DNA of 64,000 bases from JADJGC01 sp964617645 (GTDB lineage: Bacteria; Zixibacteria; MSB-5A5; CAIYYT01). Position numbers and translations under genes: made by a program. Below, piece by piece: positions 43,527-53,185 of this stretch (its first letter is position 1; each line of letters starts with the position of its first letter). The DNA lies in contig CAZTYE010000008.1 in NCBI GenBank assembly GCA_964617645.1, positions 1 through 64,000 of the forward strand, read 5' to 3'. The notes below the pieces were generated by a model. The model saw only the letters and a list, made by a program, of their open reading frames with translations, was not told the origin of the DNA and did no database searches.

Positions 43527-44225
43527 ATGAACGGCGACAATGTCGTCAGCCGTAACGCCCTTGAATTTCGGGCGCATTTCGAGCGGGTCTGCGCCAGTTG
43601 TGGTCGCAACTCAGCCGAAATCACAGTAGTGGCCGTTTCCAAGACCAAGCCGCTGGAGATGATCAGGGCGGCGGTGGCTGCCGGCTTCGTCGTCTTCGGC
43701 GAAAGTAAGGTGCAGGAAGTTCAGGCGAAGCTTGCCGGAGTCGAACGCGACTTCGAGTTGCACATGATTGGCCACTTGCAGAGCAACAAGGCCAAGCTCG
43801 CCGTGCAGTTGTTCGACATGATTCAATCGGTCGATTCGCTCAAATTGGCCGTAGAAATCGACAAGGAAGCGGCGCGCGTCGACAAGGTGATGCCGATTCT
43901 TCTGGAGGTCAACACCAGCCGCGAAGACCAAAAATATGGCCTTGCGCCGGAGCAAGTCGGCGAGGCAGTTACTCAAGTGCTGGCGATGCGAAATCTGCGG
44001 CTTTGCGGTTTGATGACGATTGCGCCGTTTGTCGAAGCGGTAGCGCCGGTGCGCGCGGCGTTTGTCGAATTGCGAAATTTGTTCGAGACGATCAAGAGCG
44101 CCCATCCCGAGGCGAGCGATTTTCGCCATTTGTCGATGGGCATGAGCGATGATTGGGAAATCGCGGTGGCGGAAGGCGCGACAATGATTCGGATCGGTCG
44201 CGCGTTGTTTGGAGAAAGGAATTAG
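43527..44225 (+). CDS. yggS: PLP homeostasis protein, YggS/PROSC family
   Basis: A 232-residue alanine-racemase-like single-domain protein that carries pyridoxal phosphate and keeps vitamin B6 in balance. The PLP lysine is in VAVSKTKP; HMIGHLQSNKAK, LLEVNTSREDQKYG, GLMTIAP and LSMGMSDDWEIAVAEGATMIRIG are all family signatures. It precedes divIVA by 3 nt, an arrangement known from many bacteria. Confidence 0.95.
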   Translation: MNGDNVVSRNALEFRAHFERVCASCGRNSAEITVVAVSKTKPLEMIRAAVAAGFVVFGESKVQEVQAKLAGVERDFELHMIGHLQSNKAKLAVQLFDMIQSVDSLKLAVEIDKEAARVDKVMPILLEVNTSREDQKYGLAPEQVGEAVTQVLAMRNLRLCGLMTIAPFVEAVAPVRAAFVELRNLFETIKSAHPEASDFRHLSMGMSDDWEIAVAEGATMIRIGRALFGERN

Positions 44226-44228
44226 AGG

Positions 44229-44741
44229 ATGGCTATCACGCCGGTTGATTTGCGCAATGCGCAGTTCGAAAAGAAATTCCGCGGTCTCAATCCGGCGGAT
44301 GTCGAGACGCTGATAAATGCCGCCGCCGAGGAAATCGAGCGGCTGCTGACCCTGAATAACGAGCAGCAGCGGCAGATACTGGCTTTGGAGGACAAACTCA
44401 GGGCGTTCCAGAATCTCGAAAAATCGCTCAAGGAGACGCTGCTTACCGCGCAGCAGGCCGCCGAGGAAAAAAAGAAATCGGCCGAGAAAGCGGCGCAGCT
44501 TCAGATCAAAGAGACTGAACTGGCCTGCGCCGAGATGAAGCACGCGGCGCAAAAGGATATCGAAACCGCGAAATTCGAGCTGGCATCGCTGCGCATGCAG
44601 AAGGTGCGATTTGCGGCAGAGTTGAAAGCGCTCATTGACGCGCATCAGAAGTTGCTCGAGGAAAAATCGGCGAGCGAGAATCTTGTCGAGGTAGCAGCCA
44701 AAGTTCAGGAATTGCGCGCGGAGTTGAGAGAAGATCGGTAG
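44229..44741 (+). CDS. DivIVA-domain coiled-coil protein
   Basis: A 170-residue protein with the DivIVA N-terminal lipid-binding domain (ITPVDLRNAQFEKKFRGLNPADVETLINAAAEEIERL) followed by a long Ala/Glu/Lys-rich coiled coil. DivIVA proteins sense membrane curvature and organise division or polar growth; in non-Firmicutes the exact job varies. Follows yggS in one unit. Confidence 0.9.
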   Translation: MAITPVDLRNAQFEKKFRGLNPADVETLINAAAEEIERLLTLNNEQQRQILALEDKLRAFQNLEKSLKETLLTAQQAAEEKKKSAEKAAQLQIKETELACAEMKHAAQKDIETAKFELASLRMQKVRFAAELKALIDAHQKLLEEKSASENLVEVAAKVQELRAELREDR

Positions 44742-44770
44742 CGGGAATCGTCGGTCGGTTCCCCAGAAGT

Positions 44771-44888
44771 GTAGGTCGGGTTCCCAGTGGAGCGCAGCGG
44801 AACGCGGAACCCGACAACCTATTCGTGCACTGTCGAGTTCGGCGTCCAGCCGCGCCTTCGGCGCCGCTGTCCTGCAAACCCGACTTAC
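44771..44888. repeat. small inverted-repeat element
   Basis: GTAGGTCGGGTT (44771-44782) and AACCCGACTTAC (44877-44888) are 12-bp ends matching at 11 positions. An internal arm GGAACCCGAC (44806-44815) also pairs with the left end (GTCGGGTTCC, 44775-44784). 118 bp, no coding capacity. Resembles the widespread GTAGGTCGGGTT interspersed repeats. Confidence 0.5.
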
Positions 44889-44912
44889 GGTTTAACATGA
44901 GGAGCGAAGATC

Positions 44913-45737
44913 ATGACCGTTTACGATAAGATCACTCAGGCCGTCGACTTCATCCGGACCCGCACCAAGGCCGCGCCGCAAGTCGGTATCATCTTGGGAA
45001 CCGGGCTGGGGCAACTGGGCGAGAAGATCGAACGCGAAATCGCGGTCGAGTACGATCAGATTCCCTCTTTCCCGGTCTCGACGGTCGAATCGCACAAAGG
45101 CCGATTGATCTTCGGCAAGCTGCGCGGCAAGAATGTCGTCGCCATGCAGGGGCGCTTCCATTTCTACGAAGGCTACAACATGGAGCAGGTGACCTTCCCG
45201 GTGCGCGTGATGAAACAGCTTGGCGTACAGACACTGATCGTTTGTAACGCCGCCGGTGGCATGAATCCGCAGTTTCGCGTCGGCGACATGGTGCTGATTA
45301 CCGATCATATAAATTTCCAGGGGCAGAATCCGCTGCTCGGCAAGAATGACAACCGCCTCGGCGTGCGCTTTCCCGACATGTACAATTGTTACGACAAGGA
45401 ACTTGTCGATTTGGCGGAACGAGTCGCGCTCGACAAGGGTTATCGCATCATGCGCGGCGTATATGCCGCGGTCACCGGTCCCAATCTCGAAACCGCCGCC
45501 GAGTACCGCATGCTGCGCATTTTTGGCGCCGACTTGGTCGGGATGTCGACCGTGCCGGAAGTAATCGTGGCGCGCCACCAGGGCACAAAAGTGCTGGGCG
45601 TGTCAATCGTTACCGACATGGGCTTGCCGGATAATATGCATCCCTGCAGCCTCGATGAAATCATCGCGGCAGCCGCCAAGACCGAGCCGCTGATGACCGA
45701 GATGATCGCGACGGTGGTCGAAAGGATGACGTTTTGA
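44913..45737 (+). CDS. punA: purine nucleoside phosphorylase (PNP-I, trimeric type)
   Basis: A 274-residue enzyme that splits purine nucleosides with phosphate in the salvage pathway. The class signatures are present: IILGTGLGQLGEKIE, the AMQGRFHFYEGY segment, CNAAGGMNP, GVYAAVTGPNLETAAEYR and MSTVPEVIVARH. Length is right for the trimeric PNP. It overlaps the ileS start by 4 nt. Substrate range (guanosine and inosine) is the family default. Confidence 0.95.
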   Translation: MTVYDKITQAVDFIRTRTKAAPQVGIILGTGLGQLGEKIEREIAVEYDQIPSFPVSTVESHKGRLIFGKLRGKNVVAMQGRFHFYEGYNMEQVTFPVRVMKQLGVQTLIVCNAAGGMNPQFRVGDMVLITDHINFQGQNPLLGKNDNRLGVRFPDMYNCYDKELVDLAERVALDKGYRIMRGVYAAVTGPNLETAAEYRMLRIFGADLVGMSTVPEVIVARHQGTKVLGVSIVTDMGLPDNMHPCSLDEIIAAAAKTEPLMTEMIATVVERMTF

Positions 45738-48700
45738 AGTTCGATGAGCTGAAGAATAACAAGTCTTTTGCCCAACTTGAACTCGAAGTACTCAAGTACT
45801 GGGAAGAGGCCGACACTTTCCATGCCGGTGTGCGCCTGCGCAGGGACGCGCCGCGCTTTTCGTTCTACGAAGGCCCGCCGACCGCCAACGGCCGGCCGGG
45901 AATCCATCACGTCATCACCCGCGCTATCAAGGATGCCGTTTGCCGCTACAAGCAGATGCGCGGATTCCTGGTTGAACGCAAGGCCGGTTGGGATACGCAT
46001 GGGTTGCCGGTCGAGCTTGAAGTCGAGAAGGCGCTCGGTCTCAAGTCGAAAGGCGATATCGAGAAGTACGGCATCGCGGAATTCAATAAGATGTGCCGCG
46101 AGTCCGTGTTCAAGTATGTCGGTGATTGGAATGCAATCACGCGGCGCATCGGTTACTGGCTCGATCTCGACAAGCCCTACATCACCTGCGAAAATTACTA
46201 CATCGAGTCGGTGTGGTGGATTCTGGCGCAGTTTTTCAACCGCGGCCTGATGTACAAGGGACACAAAATTCTGCCCTATTGTCCGCGCTGCGGCACCGGG
46301 TTGTCATCGCATGAAGTTGCGCAGGGCTATGAAGACGTCAAAGACCCGTCGATTTTCGTGCGCGCTGAGTTGGTAGACGAGCCGGGAACGAAGTTCTTGG
46401 TATGGACGACGACACCGTGGACGCTGATTTCAAACGTCGCGCTCGCGGTATCCCCCGATGCCGACTACGTCAAAGTCAAACACGGCGACGAAAGTCTGAT
46501 TCTTGCGGAAGCTTTGCTGGAAAAGGTCTTCGCCGGGCATGAAGTCGAAGTCCTTGAGCGCTTCAAAGGCGCGACGCTCGAGCTCAAGAAATACAAGCCG
46601 TTCTTTAGCTACTTCGTCGGTCAATACGAGAGTATTTATTTCGTGACACTGGCGGATTTCGTCACGCTGACCGACGGCACCGGTATCGTGCATATGGCGC
46701 CGGCCTTTGGCGCGGACGACTATTCTGCCGGCGTTAAATATGGATTGCCGGTCATTCAGGCGGTGCTGCCGGATGGTACGTTTCCGCCGGAAGTTACCGA
46801 TTACGCCGGAAAATTCATCAAGGACGCCGACCCGATCATCATCAAAGACCTCGACAAGCGCGGCATCCTCTATAAGAAGGAAGTCTACGAGCATTCGTAT
46901 CCGTTCTGCTGGCGCTGCAAGTCGCCGTTGATCTACTACGCCCGCAAGTCGTGGTACATCAAAACATCGGAGAATAAGGATCGCTTGTTGGCTCGAAATG
47001 CCGAGATCAACTGGGTGCCTTCTGAAATCGGCACCGGTCGCATGGGCGAGTGGCTGTCGAACAACGTCGATTGGGCGCTGTCGCGCGAACGCTACTGGGG
47101 CACGCCGCTGAACTTGTGGGTCTGCCAATCTTGCGACCAAGTGACCGCGATCGACTCAATCACGATGCTCAAGAAAAAGGCGAAGAATCCGCCCGCTGAA
47201 ATCGATCTCCACAAGCCGCATGTCGACGAACTGGATATCCGCTGCGACTGTGGCGGCAGAATGCTGCGCGAGCCGGAGGTGATCGATGTCTGGTTCGATT
47301 CCGGTGCGATGCCGTACGCGCAATTCCATTATCCGTTCGAGAACAAAGAGCATTTTGAGGAAAACTTCCCGGCGGATTTTATCTCCGAAGCCACTGACCA
47401 GACCCGTGGGTGGTTCTACTCTCTGCTAGCCATCGGAACGCTGCTCTTTGACCAGCCCGCCTATCGGAATGTGGCCGTGATCGGCTTCATTCTCGACAAG
47501 AAGGGCAAGAAGATGTCCAAGTCGCTCAAAAACACCGTCGATCCGTTTGCCGTTGTCGACGAATACGGCGCCGACGCGCTGCGTTGGTATTTGCTCACGG
47601 TCAGCCAACCGCATCAGGTGACGCGATTTGACGTTGACGCCATCGGCGAGACGCCGCGGCAATTTTTGGATACGCTGAAGAATACGTATGCGTTCTTCGC
47701 AATCTACGCCAACATCGACGCGCTGAAAGATCGTGCCGCCAAGGAAACCGGTGGCGATGTCGGCAAGCTCTTGGAGAAACTCGCGGGGCCATCGCTGGAA
47801 ATCGACCGCTGGCTGTCCTCGCGACTCGAAACCCTCAAGAAGCTCGTGACGGAATCAATGGACGCGTATGATTTGACCCGCGCTTGCCGGGCGATCGACG
47901 CGTTTGTGATCGACGAGCTGTCGAATTGGTATGTCCGCCGCTGTCGCCGCCGCTTCTGGGCATCCGGCGACACCCCCGACAAATTCCGCGCCTATTTTGA
48001 ATTGTATACGGCTTTGGTCGACGTCTGTCTGCTGGCGGCGCCGACAATTCCGTTTCTGAGCGAACGGCTCTTCCGAGAACTAACCGGCGCGACATCGGTG
48101 CACCACGAATTGTTTCCATCGGTCGACGAGAAGCTCATCGATCCGCAACTCGAAGAACGAATGACTGCCGCGATCAAGCTGGTGTCGCTTGGTCGTTCCG
48201 CACGCAACAGCGTGCAAATCAAAGTCCGCCAGCCGCTCGCGGAAATGAAAGTCAAACTCGCGCCCGGCATCGAAGAATCTAATGTTGCGCCGCTCTTGGA
48301 TGTGATCGCGGAAGAGATCAACGTCAAGAAGGTGTCGTTCATGGAAGACACGACGCAGGTCGCAGAGTATACTGTGCTGCCGAATTTCAAGGCTCTGGGC
48401 CCGAAGGTTGGCGGCGCAATGAAATCGGTTCAAGAAGCGCTGACGAAACTGCCGGAAACGGAACTCAAGAGATTTCTCGCGCTGCGCGAGCTCAAGTTAA
48501 CGGTTGATGGTCGCGTTCTTGAATTGACCGGTGATGAGATTCAGGTGCGTTTAACCGGCAAGAACAATTTCGCCGTCGCTGCCGACGGTGGCTTCACGGT
48601 TGCTTTGACGACCGAAATTACGGATGAACTGCGCGATGAGGGATTCGCCCGTGAATTGGTGAACAAGATTCAGGCGATGCGCAAGGCGGCTGATTTGGCC

Positions 48701-48949
48701 GTCACCGATCGGATAATCCTCTGGTCTGGGAGCCAGAACAATGATCTTAAGCGGGTATGGACGGAGAAAGCCGATTACATTAGAAACGAGACAGTGGCAA
48801 GCGGATTCAATCAAGCACATCGTCCAGACAGGTTCTTTGTGGAGAATTGGGACATAAACGGAATTTCTACACCATTGGGAATTGCATTGGAGGATCCTCA
48901 ACTCGAGAACTCCAGGCCAGTATACAAGGAGTTACTCAAGAAGTCTTAG
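45734..48949 (+). CDS. ileS: isoleucyl-tRNA synthetase
   Basis: A 1071-residue class I synthetase. The TTG start at 45734 overlaps the punA stop, with AAAGGA 8 nt before. HIGH is represented by GIHH (56-59) and KMSKS is at 593-597. The editing domain lies between them (WTTTPWTLISNVALAV, GTGIVHMAPAFGADDY). The anticodon region and long C-terminal extension follow. The length fits the long IleRS form, sometimes associated with mupirocin resistance, but that needs a phylogeny. Confidence 0.96.
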   Translation: MKFDELKNNKSFAQLELEVLKYWEEADTFHAGVRLRRDAPRFSFYEGPPTANGRPGIHHVITRAIKDAVCRYKQMRGFLVERKAGWDTHGLPVELEVEKALGLKSKGDIEKYGIAEFNKMCRESVFKYVGDWNAITRRIGYWLDLDKPYITCENYYIESVWWILAQFFNRGLMYKGHKILPYCPRCGTGLSSHEVAQGYEDVKDPSIFVRAELVDEPGTKFLVWTTTPWTLISNVALAVSPDADYVKVKHGDESLILAEALLEKVFAGHEVEVLERFKGATLELKKYKPFFSYFVGQYESIYFVTLADFVTLTDGTGIVHMAPAFGADDYSAGVKYGLPVIQAVLPDGTFPPEVTDYAGKFIKDADPIIIKDLDKRGILYKKEVYEHSYPFCWRCKSPLIYYARKSWYIKTSENKDRLLARNAEINWVPSEIGTGRMGEWLSNNVDWALSRERYWGTPLNLWVCQSCDQVTAIDSITMLKKKAKNPPAEIDLHKPHVDELDIRCDCGGRMLREPEVIDVWFDSGAMPYAQFHYPFENKEHFEENFPADFISEATDQTRGWFYSLLAIGTLLFDQPAYRNVAVIGFILDKKGKKMSKSLKNTVDPFAVVDEYGADALRWYLLTVSQPHQVTRFDVDAIGETPRQFLDTLKNTYAFFAIYANIDALKDRAAKETGGDVGKLLEKLAGPSLEIDRWLSSRLETLKKLVTESMDAYDLTRACRAIDAFVIDELSNWYVRRCRRRFWASGDTPDKFRAYFELYTALVDVCLLAAPTIPFLSERLFRELTGATSVHHELFPSVDEKLIDPQLEERMTAAIKLVSLGRSARNSVQIKVRQPLAEMKVKLAPGIEESNVAPLLDVIAEEINVKKVSFMEDTTQVAEYTVLPNFKALGPKVGGAMKSVQEALTKLPETELKRFLALRELKLTVDGRVLELTGDEIQVRLTGKNNFAVAADGGFTVALTTEITDELRDEGFARELVNKIQAMRKAADLAVTDRIILWSGSQNNDLKRVWTEKADYIRNETVASGFNQAHRPDRFFVENWDINGISTPLGIALEDPQLENSRPVYKELLKKS

Positions 48950-49061
48950 ATGTCGCAATTGGCGGTTCGAGCTACCACTGGGCTTACAGCCAACAATCCA
49001 CTCGAACTGGTCGGATTGAAGATGATGTCAGGGCCTCATACCGGACATGCAGCCGAAAGTG

Positions 49062-49140
49062 TGTCATTCTGAGCGTAGCGAAGAATCTGTGAATTCGATT
49101 GCACAAGCAGAGCAGGCCCTTCGCTGCGCTCAGGGTGACA
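49062..49140. repeat. interspersed palindrome, related to the 30054 element
   Basis: TGTCATTCTGAGCGTAGCGA and the inverted CGCTGCGCTCAGGGTGACA bracket 79 bp between ileS and the dksA-like gene. It shares both ends with the core at 30054-30134, but lacks the GGGACTGTTGAA terminal repeats. The surrounding 48950-49230 gap shows nothing else. Confidence 0.65.
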
Positions 49141-49230
49141 AGCGAATCGCGATTCGGCGGTAGAAATTGATTGTTGCCGGAAGTTTGAGACGCGTATCTT
49201 TGGTGTCGGAATCACTGATCGGGACGATAA

Positions 49231-49629
49231 ATGCGAAAACGTGATCTGGAAAGATTCGAGAAAATCCTCCTTGCTCGGCGCGAGGAACTGCTGAAAGACA
49301 TGGGTGTCTTCAAGGACTCGACCATGAGTTCGACGACCAAGGACGCGACCGGTGATCATTCCAGCTATTCGTTTCACATGGCCGATCAGGGTACCGATGC
49401 CGAGGAACGCGAGAAGACGTTTTTGCTCGCCTCCAAGACCGGCCGGTTAGTTTATCACATCGACGAGGCTCTCCGCCGCGTCAAGAGCGGGACTTACGGC
49501 AAGTGCTTGAAGTGCGGCAAGCAGATCTCGGTTGCGCGGCTCACTGCGGTGCCGCACGCCAGCTACTGCATCGACTGCAAAGCCCGTGAAGAAGAGGAAA
49601 AGGCCGCCAAGACCGTCAAGCGGCAATAA
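49231..49629 (+). CDS. DksA/TraR-type C4 zinc-finger protein
   Basis: A 132-residue protein with the DksA/TraR zinc finger (CLKCGKQI...YCIDC, four Cys) and an N-terminal coiled coil (DLERFEKILLARREELLKDM). Such proteins bind the secondary channel of RNA polymerase; whether it acts with ppGpp as DksA does is unclear at this length. It is followed by lspA after 6 nt. Confidence 0.88.
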   Translation: MRKRDLERFEKILLARREELLKDMGVFKDSTMSSTTKDATGDHSSYSFHMADQGTDAEEREKTFLLASKTGRLVYHIDEALRRVKSGTYGKCLKCGKQISVARLTAVPHASYCIDCKAREEEEKAAKTVKRQ

Positions 49630-49635
49630 TCCCCA

Positions 49636-50229
49636 ATGTCCTTCCTTGATTCGCTTCGCTGGTCGTCGGCTAATCGCTATTTATTCCGCCTTTCGGCGCT
49701 GGCAGGGCTGATCTTCATCGTTGATCAGATTACGAAACAACTCGCGCTGGCAAATTTGTCTCTGGAAAACCACAACGATGTGATTGGCGATATCGTTCGC
49801 TTGACGCTTGTGTTTAACGAAGGTGGCGCCTTTTCTACCCGCCTCGGTTCGACCTATTTTTACAGTTTTGCGTCAATCGTCGTCATGATTATTGTGATTG
49901 TCGTACTCTACCGCGATTCGGGAAAGAACCGTTGGATGGACATCGCGCTGGCGTTGGTCTTGGGGGGCGCGTTGGGAAACCTGACCGACCGGATGCGGTT
50001 TGGCGCAGTCGTTGATTTCGTCGACATCGATTTCCCCGACATCGATATTCCAGCCGGCAAGGTTCTGTTTCTTGATTTCCCCGGATATCAGCTTGACCGC
50101 TGGCCGGTATTTAATGTTGCTGACTCAGCGGTCTCCGTCGGCATGGTGCTCTTGGTGATCGCGTTGATCCTCGATTCTCGTAAGCGTAAGTGTGAGCTTT
50201 CTGCACGTCACCATTCCGCCTCTGCCTGA
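49636..50229 (+). CDS. lspA: lipoprotein signal peptidase (signal peptidase II)
   Basis: A 197-residue inner-membrane aspartic protease that cleaves prolipoproteins at the lipidated Cys, matching the lipoproteins in this window. The catalytic Asp residues lie in GNLTDRMRFG and FNVADSAVSVGM; the active-site entry motif is NEGGAF. There is an insert (DFPDIDIPAGKVLFLDFPGYQL) between the two catalytic regions. Its last 38 nt overlap the rluD start. Confidence 0.93.
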   Translation: MSFLDSLRWSSANRYLFRLSALAGLIFIVDQITKQLALANLSLENHNDVIGDIVRLTLVFNEGGAFSTRLGSTYFYSFASIVVMIIVIVVLYRDSGKNRWMDIALALVLGGALGNLTDRMRFGAVVDFVDIDFPDIDIPAGKVLFLDFPGYQLDRWPVFNVADSAVSVGMVLLVIALILDSRKRKCELSARHHSASA

Positions 50230-51157
50230 GCCGCAACGGATCGATTTCTACCTGTCGGTAGCCGATCTGGGACTGTCGCGCAGCCAGGTCAAGCGCCTTG
50301 TTGGCGAAAAGCGCGTGACAATCGGCGGGCAGTGGGTGCGCGCCTCATTGCTCGTTCGCGGCGGCGAAGAAGTCGTGATCGACAAGCCGGATGAAAAGCG
50401 CATTGAATTCGCCGCCGAAGACATCGAGCTGCCCATTATCTTTGAGGACGACTTCCTTGCGGTCGTAAACAAGCCTGCCGGCATGGTCACACATCCGGCG
50501 CCCGGCAATGAGAGCGGTACGCTGGCCAATGCGCTGTTGCACCATTTCACGAAGCTATCGTCCGGATACGCGATGGGGTTTCCGGGATTAGTTCATCGGT
50601 TAGATAAGAACACCTCGGGGTTGATGGTGGTCGCGAAAAGCGATCAGATTCATCGCCGCTTGGCTGAGCAGCTCGGTGATCGAAGTTTGACCCGAGAGTA
50701 TGTAGCACTTATCTGGGGTAAGTTTCGCGAACCGTCCGGCACGATCGACCTTGCTATAGGCCGTTCACGCGCCGATCGTCGGGTGATGACCTCCGGCAGT
50801 CCGACGACGCGCGAGGCGATAACGCACTATGAAACCCTCGAGGAGTTCGTTTTCTTGTCCCTGCTCCAGCTTCGTCTGGAAACCGGACGAACGCACCAGA
50901 TCCGGGCGCACCTCAAGGAATCCGGTCACCCGGTGTTCGGCGACCCTGAATATGGCGGCCGCGAAAATCGTTTGACGGGCATTGAAGCGAGGCACCGGGC
51001 GTTGGCAACACGATTGCTTAAGCTGGCCGACCGGCAGATGTTGCATGCCCGCCGGTTGAGTTTCGTCCATCCGACTACAGGAAAACCGGTTGACTTCGCC
51101 TGCGAACTGCCAAATGATTTTGGACAAGTCCTTGACCTCGTGCGTCAGTACCGGTAA
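50192..51157 (+). CDS. rluD: 23S rRNA pseudouridine synthase, RluD family
   Basis: A 321-residue enzyme that converts uridines of 23S rRNA to pseudouridine. An N-terminal S4 domain (LSRSQVKRLVGEKRVTIGG) precedes the catalytic domain. The active-site Asp is in HRLDKNTSG. The GRTHQIRAHL and GDPEYGG signatures follow. Starts with GTG at 50192 inside lspA; lspA-rluD is a common pair. Which uridines it modifies (RluD or RluC type) cannot be told here. Confidence 0.92.
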   Translation: MSFLHVTIPPLPEPQRIDFYLSVADLGLSRSQVKRLVGEKRVTIGGQWVRASLLVRGGEEVVIDKPDEKRIEFAAEDIELPIIFEDDFLAVVNKPAGMVTHPAPGNESGTLANALLHHFTKLSSGYAMGFPGLVHRLDKNTSGLMVVAKSDQIHRRLAEQLGDRSLTREYVALIWGKFREPSGTIDLAIGRSRADRRVMTSGSPTTREAITHYETLEEFVFLSLLQLRLETGRTHQIRAHLKESGHPVFGDPEYGGRENRLTGIEARHRALATRLLKLADRQMLHARRLSFVHPTTGKPVDFACELPNDFGQVLDLVRQYR

Positions 51158-51169
51158 GAAAGGAATGGT

Positions 51170-52567
51170 ATGAGAATTCTGCGACCGGCTTCCTTGTTTC
51201 TGATTGCTGTTACACTGCTACCGCTTATTCACGCTGAATCGGCGCGTAAACCACGTCCGTGGCCGGAAATCAACTTGTCGCTACTGCCCACAGTAGTCGG
51301 CATGTCCAATTCCTGGCCGTACGAGATCAACGAGCGCAGCGCCGTCTATCTGTCCGATCTCGATAAACTCCATATCGCCTTGTCGTACGGCTTTGGACGC
51401 AACGACAACGAACTGCGGACATTGAGCGGCGATGCCGCGTCGCGATTCGGATACGGATTCTACAAGAGTATCGACTACAAGATCAGCGACATCAAGCTTG
51501 ACGTGTATTCTCACCTGGGCAAGAAGACTTTTGCGTCACTTTGGGCGGTTTACGGCGAGGATAAAAACAGAAAGGACAACAACGCCTTCCTGGTGTATGA
51601 ACCGAATCGCGTCGAAGTCAGAACTTCCTTTGCCTGGCGTTTCCGGCAAGACTGGACGGGAGCGATCGCCGGATCGTTTAGCAATTACCCATATGCCTAT
51701 GTCTTCTCGCTTCAGCCGGAGGGCACGCGCCCCGCGGACCCCCAGTTTGAGTTGCCGGCAAATGTCGGAGAGCATTTCACCGCAACCATCGACCTGATGC
51801 GGCGGACAAAGAAGTTCGATTGGATCGTCGGCTTCAACATGGAGCGCCACTACAGCAAGTTCGCCGCTCCCGATCCGCCGGCGGGATCGAACTACCGGGA
51901 TACTTCGGAAGTGAAGGAATTCATCTACTCTGGCGCGCCGCGGCTGATCGTGAAACGCTCGTTCCCGTCGGGGTCGTATCTTCGAGCCGGCGCAGCCGTC
52001 TATTTTAACTTGTTTGACTACCAGTATACCGGCGCCGGCCGCTGGGATTATCCGTCGACCAGTGTCCCATCATATCGCTCACAAACGATTAACACGATGA
52101 TCCCGACCTACAAAATCTTCATCGACGGCAGTCGGGTGCTCAATGCCAACGCGGTGCTCTACTCGACTCTGGAATTTGCCGGTTACCCCAATCGTCTGAC
52201 GCGGAAGGACACTGACTTTGTCCCCATCAATCTATCGTTGGTAGATGCCGAGGATATTTTTACAGCGAATTGGGCTACCGATATCGCCGCGAATCTCACC
52301 CGGATATTTACGGGCTTGATCGGCGTCCGTGCGCGCTACGTCAATGGTGAAGCACCGCCGGCCGATGAACTTGATCTCCGCCCTCTCGATGATCGTTCAC
52401 TCTACGTCAGTCTGCGACTCGGAGCGCAAACGCGCTTCTACCGAAACCTGTGGTTAAACGTTCGCGTCAATGATCTGCGGCTCTATACCTCTGAAGAGGT
52501 CGGATCGGCGGCCCTGTTCGAAAACCGGCGTTACGTCGAAACCGAGCTGCTGTTCTTGGGGTTGTAA
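51170..52567 (+). CDS. predicted outer-membrane beta-barrel protein
   Basis: A 465-residue exported protein (signal MRILRPASLFLIAVTLLPLIHAE). The mature chain alternates polar and hydrophobic residues with many aromatic ones (RFGYGFYKSIDYKISDIKLDVYSH, GSYLRAGAAVYFNLFDYQYTG, SLYVSLRLGAQTRFY), as expected of a transmembrane beta-barrel. It ends TELLFLGL, without the terminal Phe of a classic barrel. I do not recognise the family; a transport or assembly role is open. Begins 12 nt after rluD. Confidence 0.65.
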   Translation: MRILRPASLFLIAVTLLPLIHAESARKPRPWPEINLSLLPTVVGMSNSWPYEINERSAVYLSDLDKLHIALSYGFGRNDNELRTLSGDAASRFGYGFYKSIDYKISDIKLDVYSHLGKKTFASLWAVYGEDKNRKDNNAFLVYEPNRVEVRTSFAWRFRQDWTGAIAGSFSNYPYAYVFSLQPEGTRPADPQFELPANVGEHFTATIDLMRRTKKFDWIVGFNMERHYSKFAAPDPPAGSNYRDTSEVKEFIYSGAPRLIVKRSFPSGSYLRAGAAVYFNLFDYQYTGAGRWDYPSTSVPSYRSQTINTMIPTYKIFIDGSRVLNANAVLYSTLEFAGYPNRLTRKDTDFVPINLSLVDAEDIFTANWATDIAANLTRIFTGLIGVRARYVNGEAPPADELDLRPLDDRSLYVSLRLGAQTRFYRNLWLNVRVNDLRLYTSEEVGSAALFENRRYVETELLFLGL

Positions 52568-52756
52568 GAAACAGGGTGGTATCGCCTTCCGAGTGATCAC
52601 ACCGCAAGTACACACGCTTGCCCGGTCAATTCTTACCATTTGCTTCGGGGAACCCGTCCCGCAACTAATGGTTTAATTGCGTATAGATGTTGCGGATCGA
52701 CCAAAAGACGATCCCTGTAATCGATGTTAGTGGTCAAAAGATAAGGACAATTGAGC

Positions 52757-53167
52757 ATGTATCCCGAAGAACTGGTTACCCCGATGCGTCGCGAGCTGAC
52801 GGCGGTCGGCTTCGAGGAATGGAAATCCGCAGCCGACGTTGAGGCGGGTTTGAAGGCCAAGGGCAGTACCTTGCTGGTGTTTAATTCCGTCTGCGGTTGC
52901 GCCGCCGGCAATGCGCGCCCGGGTATCAAACTGGCGCTTAAGCACAAGAAGCTGCCGAACAAACTGGCGACTGTATTTGCCGGACAGGACACGGAAGCAA
53001 CCCAGAAGGCGCGATCGTTCACGGTTGGTTATCCGCCGTCATCGCCGTCGATGGCGCTCTTCAAAGACGGCAAGCTCGTGCACATGATCGAGCGCCACGA
53101 TATCGAGGGCCATCATCCTGACACGATCGCCGAAAACCTAAAACACGCGTTTGACGCGTATCTGTAG
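52757..53167 (+). CDS. bacilliredoxin, BrxA/BrxB family
   Basis: A 136-residue protein with the family's CGC active site (FNSVCGCAAGNARPGIKLAL) and its other signatures (VFAGQDTEATQKAR, GYPPSSPSMALFKDGKLVHMIERHDIEGH). Bacilliredoxins remove bacillithiol from oxidised protein thiols; whether this organism makes bacillithiol is not known from the window. The start is ATG 52757; AAGGA lies 10 nt before. Confidence 0.93.
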   Translation: MYPEELVTPMRRELTAVGFEEWKSAADVEAGLKAKGSTLLVFNSVCGCAAGNARPGIKLALKHKKLPNKLATVFAGQDTEATQKARSFTVGYPPSSPSMALFKDGKLVHMIERHDIEGHHPDTIAENLKHAFDAYL

Positions 53168-53185
53168 ATACCGTCAGTACAAGTC

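Noticed and set aside
43611..44645. 344-aa minus-strand frame
   Set aside because: Opposite yggS and divIVA, both clearly real.
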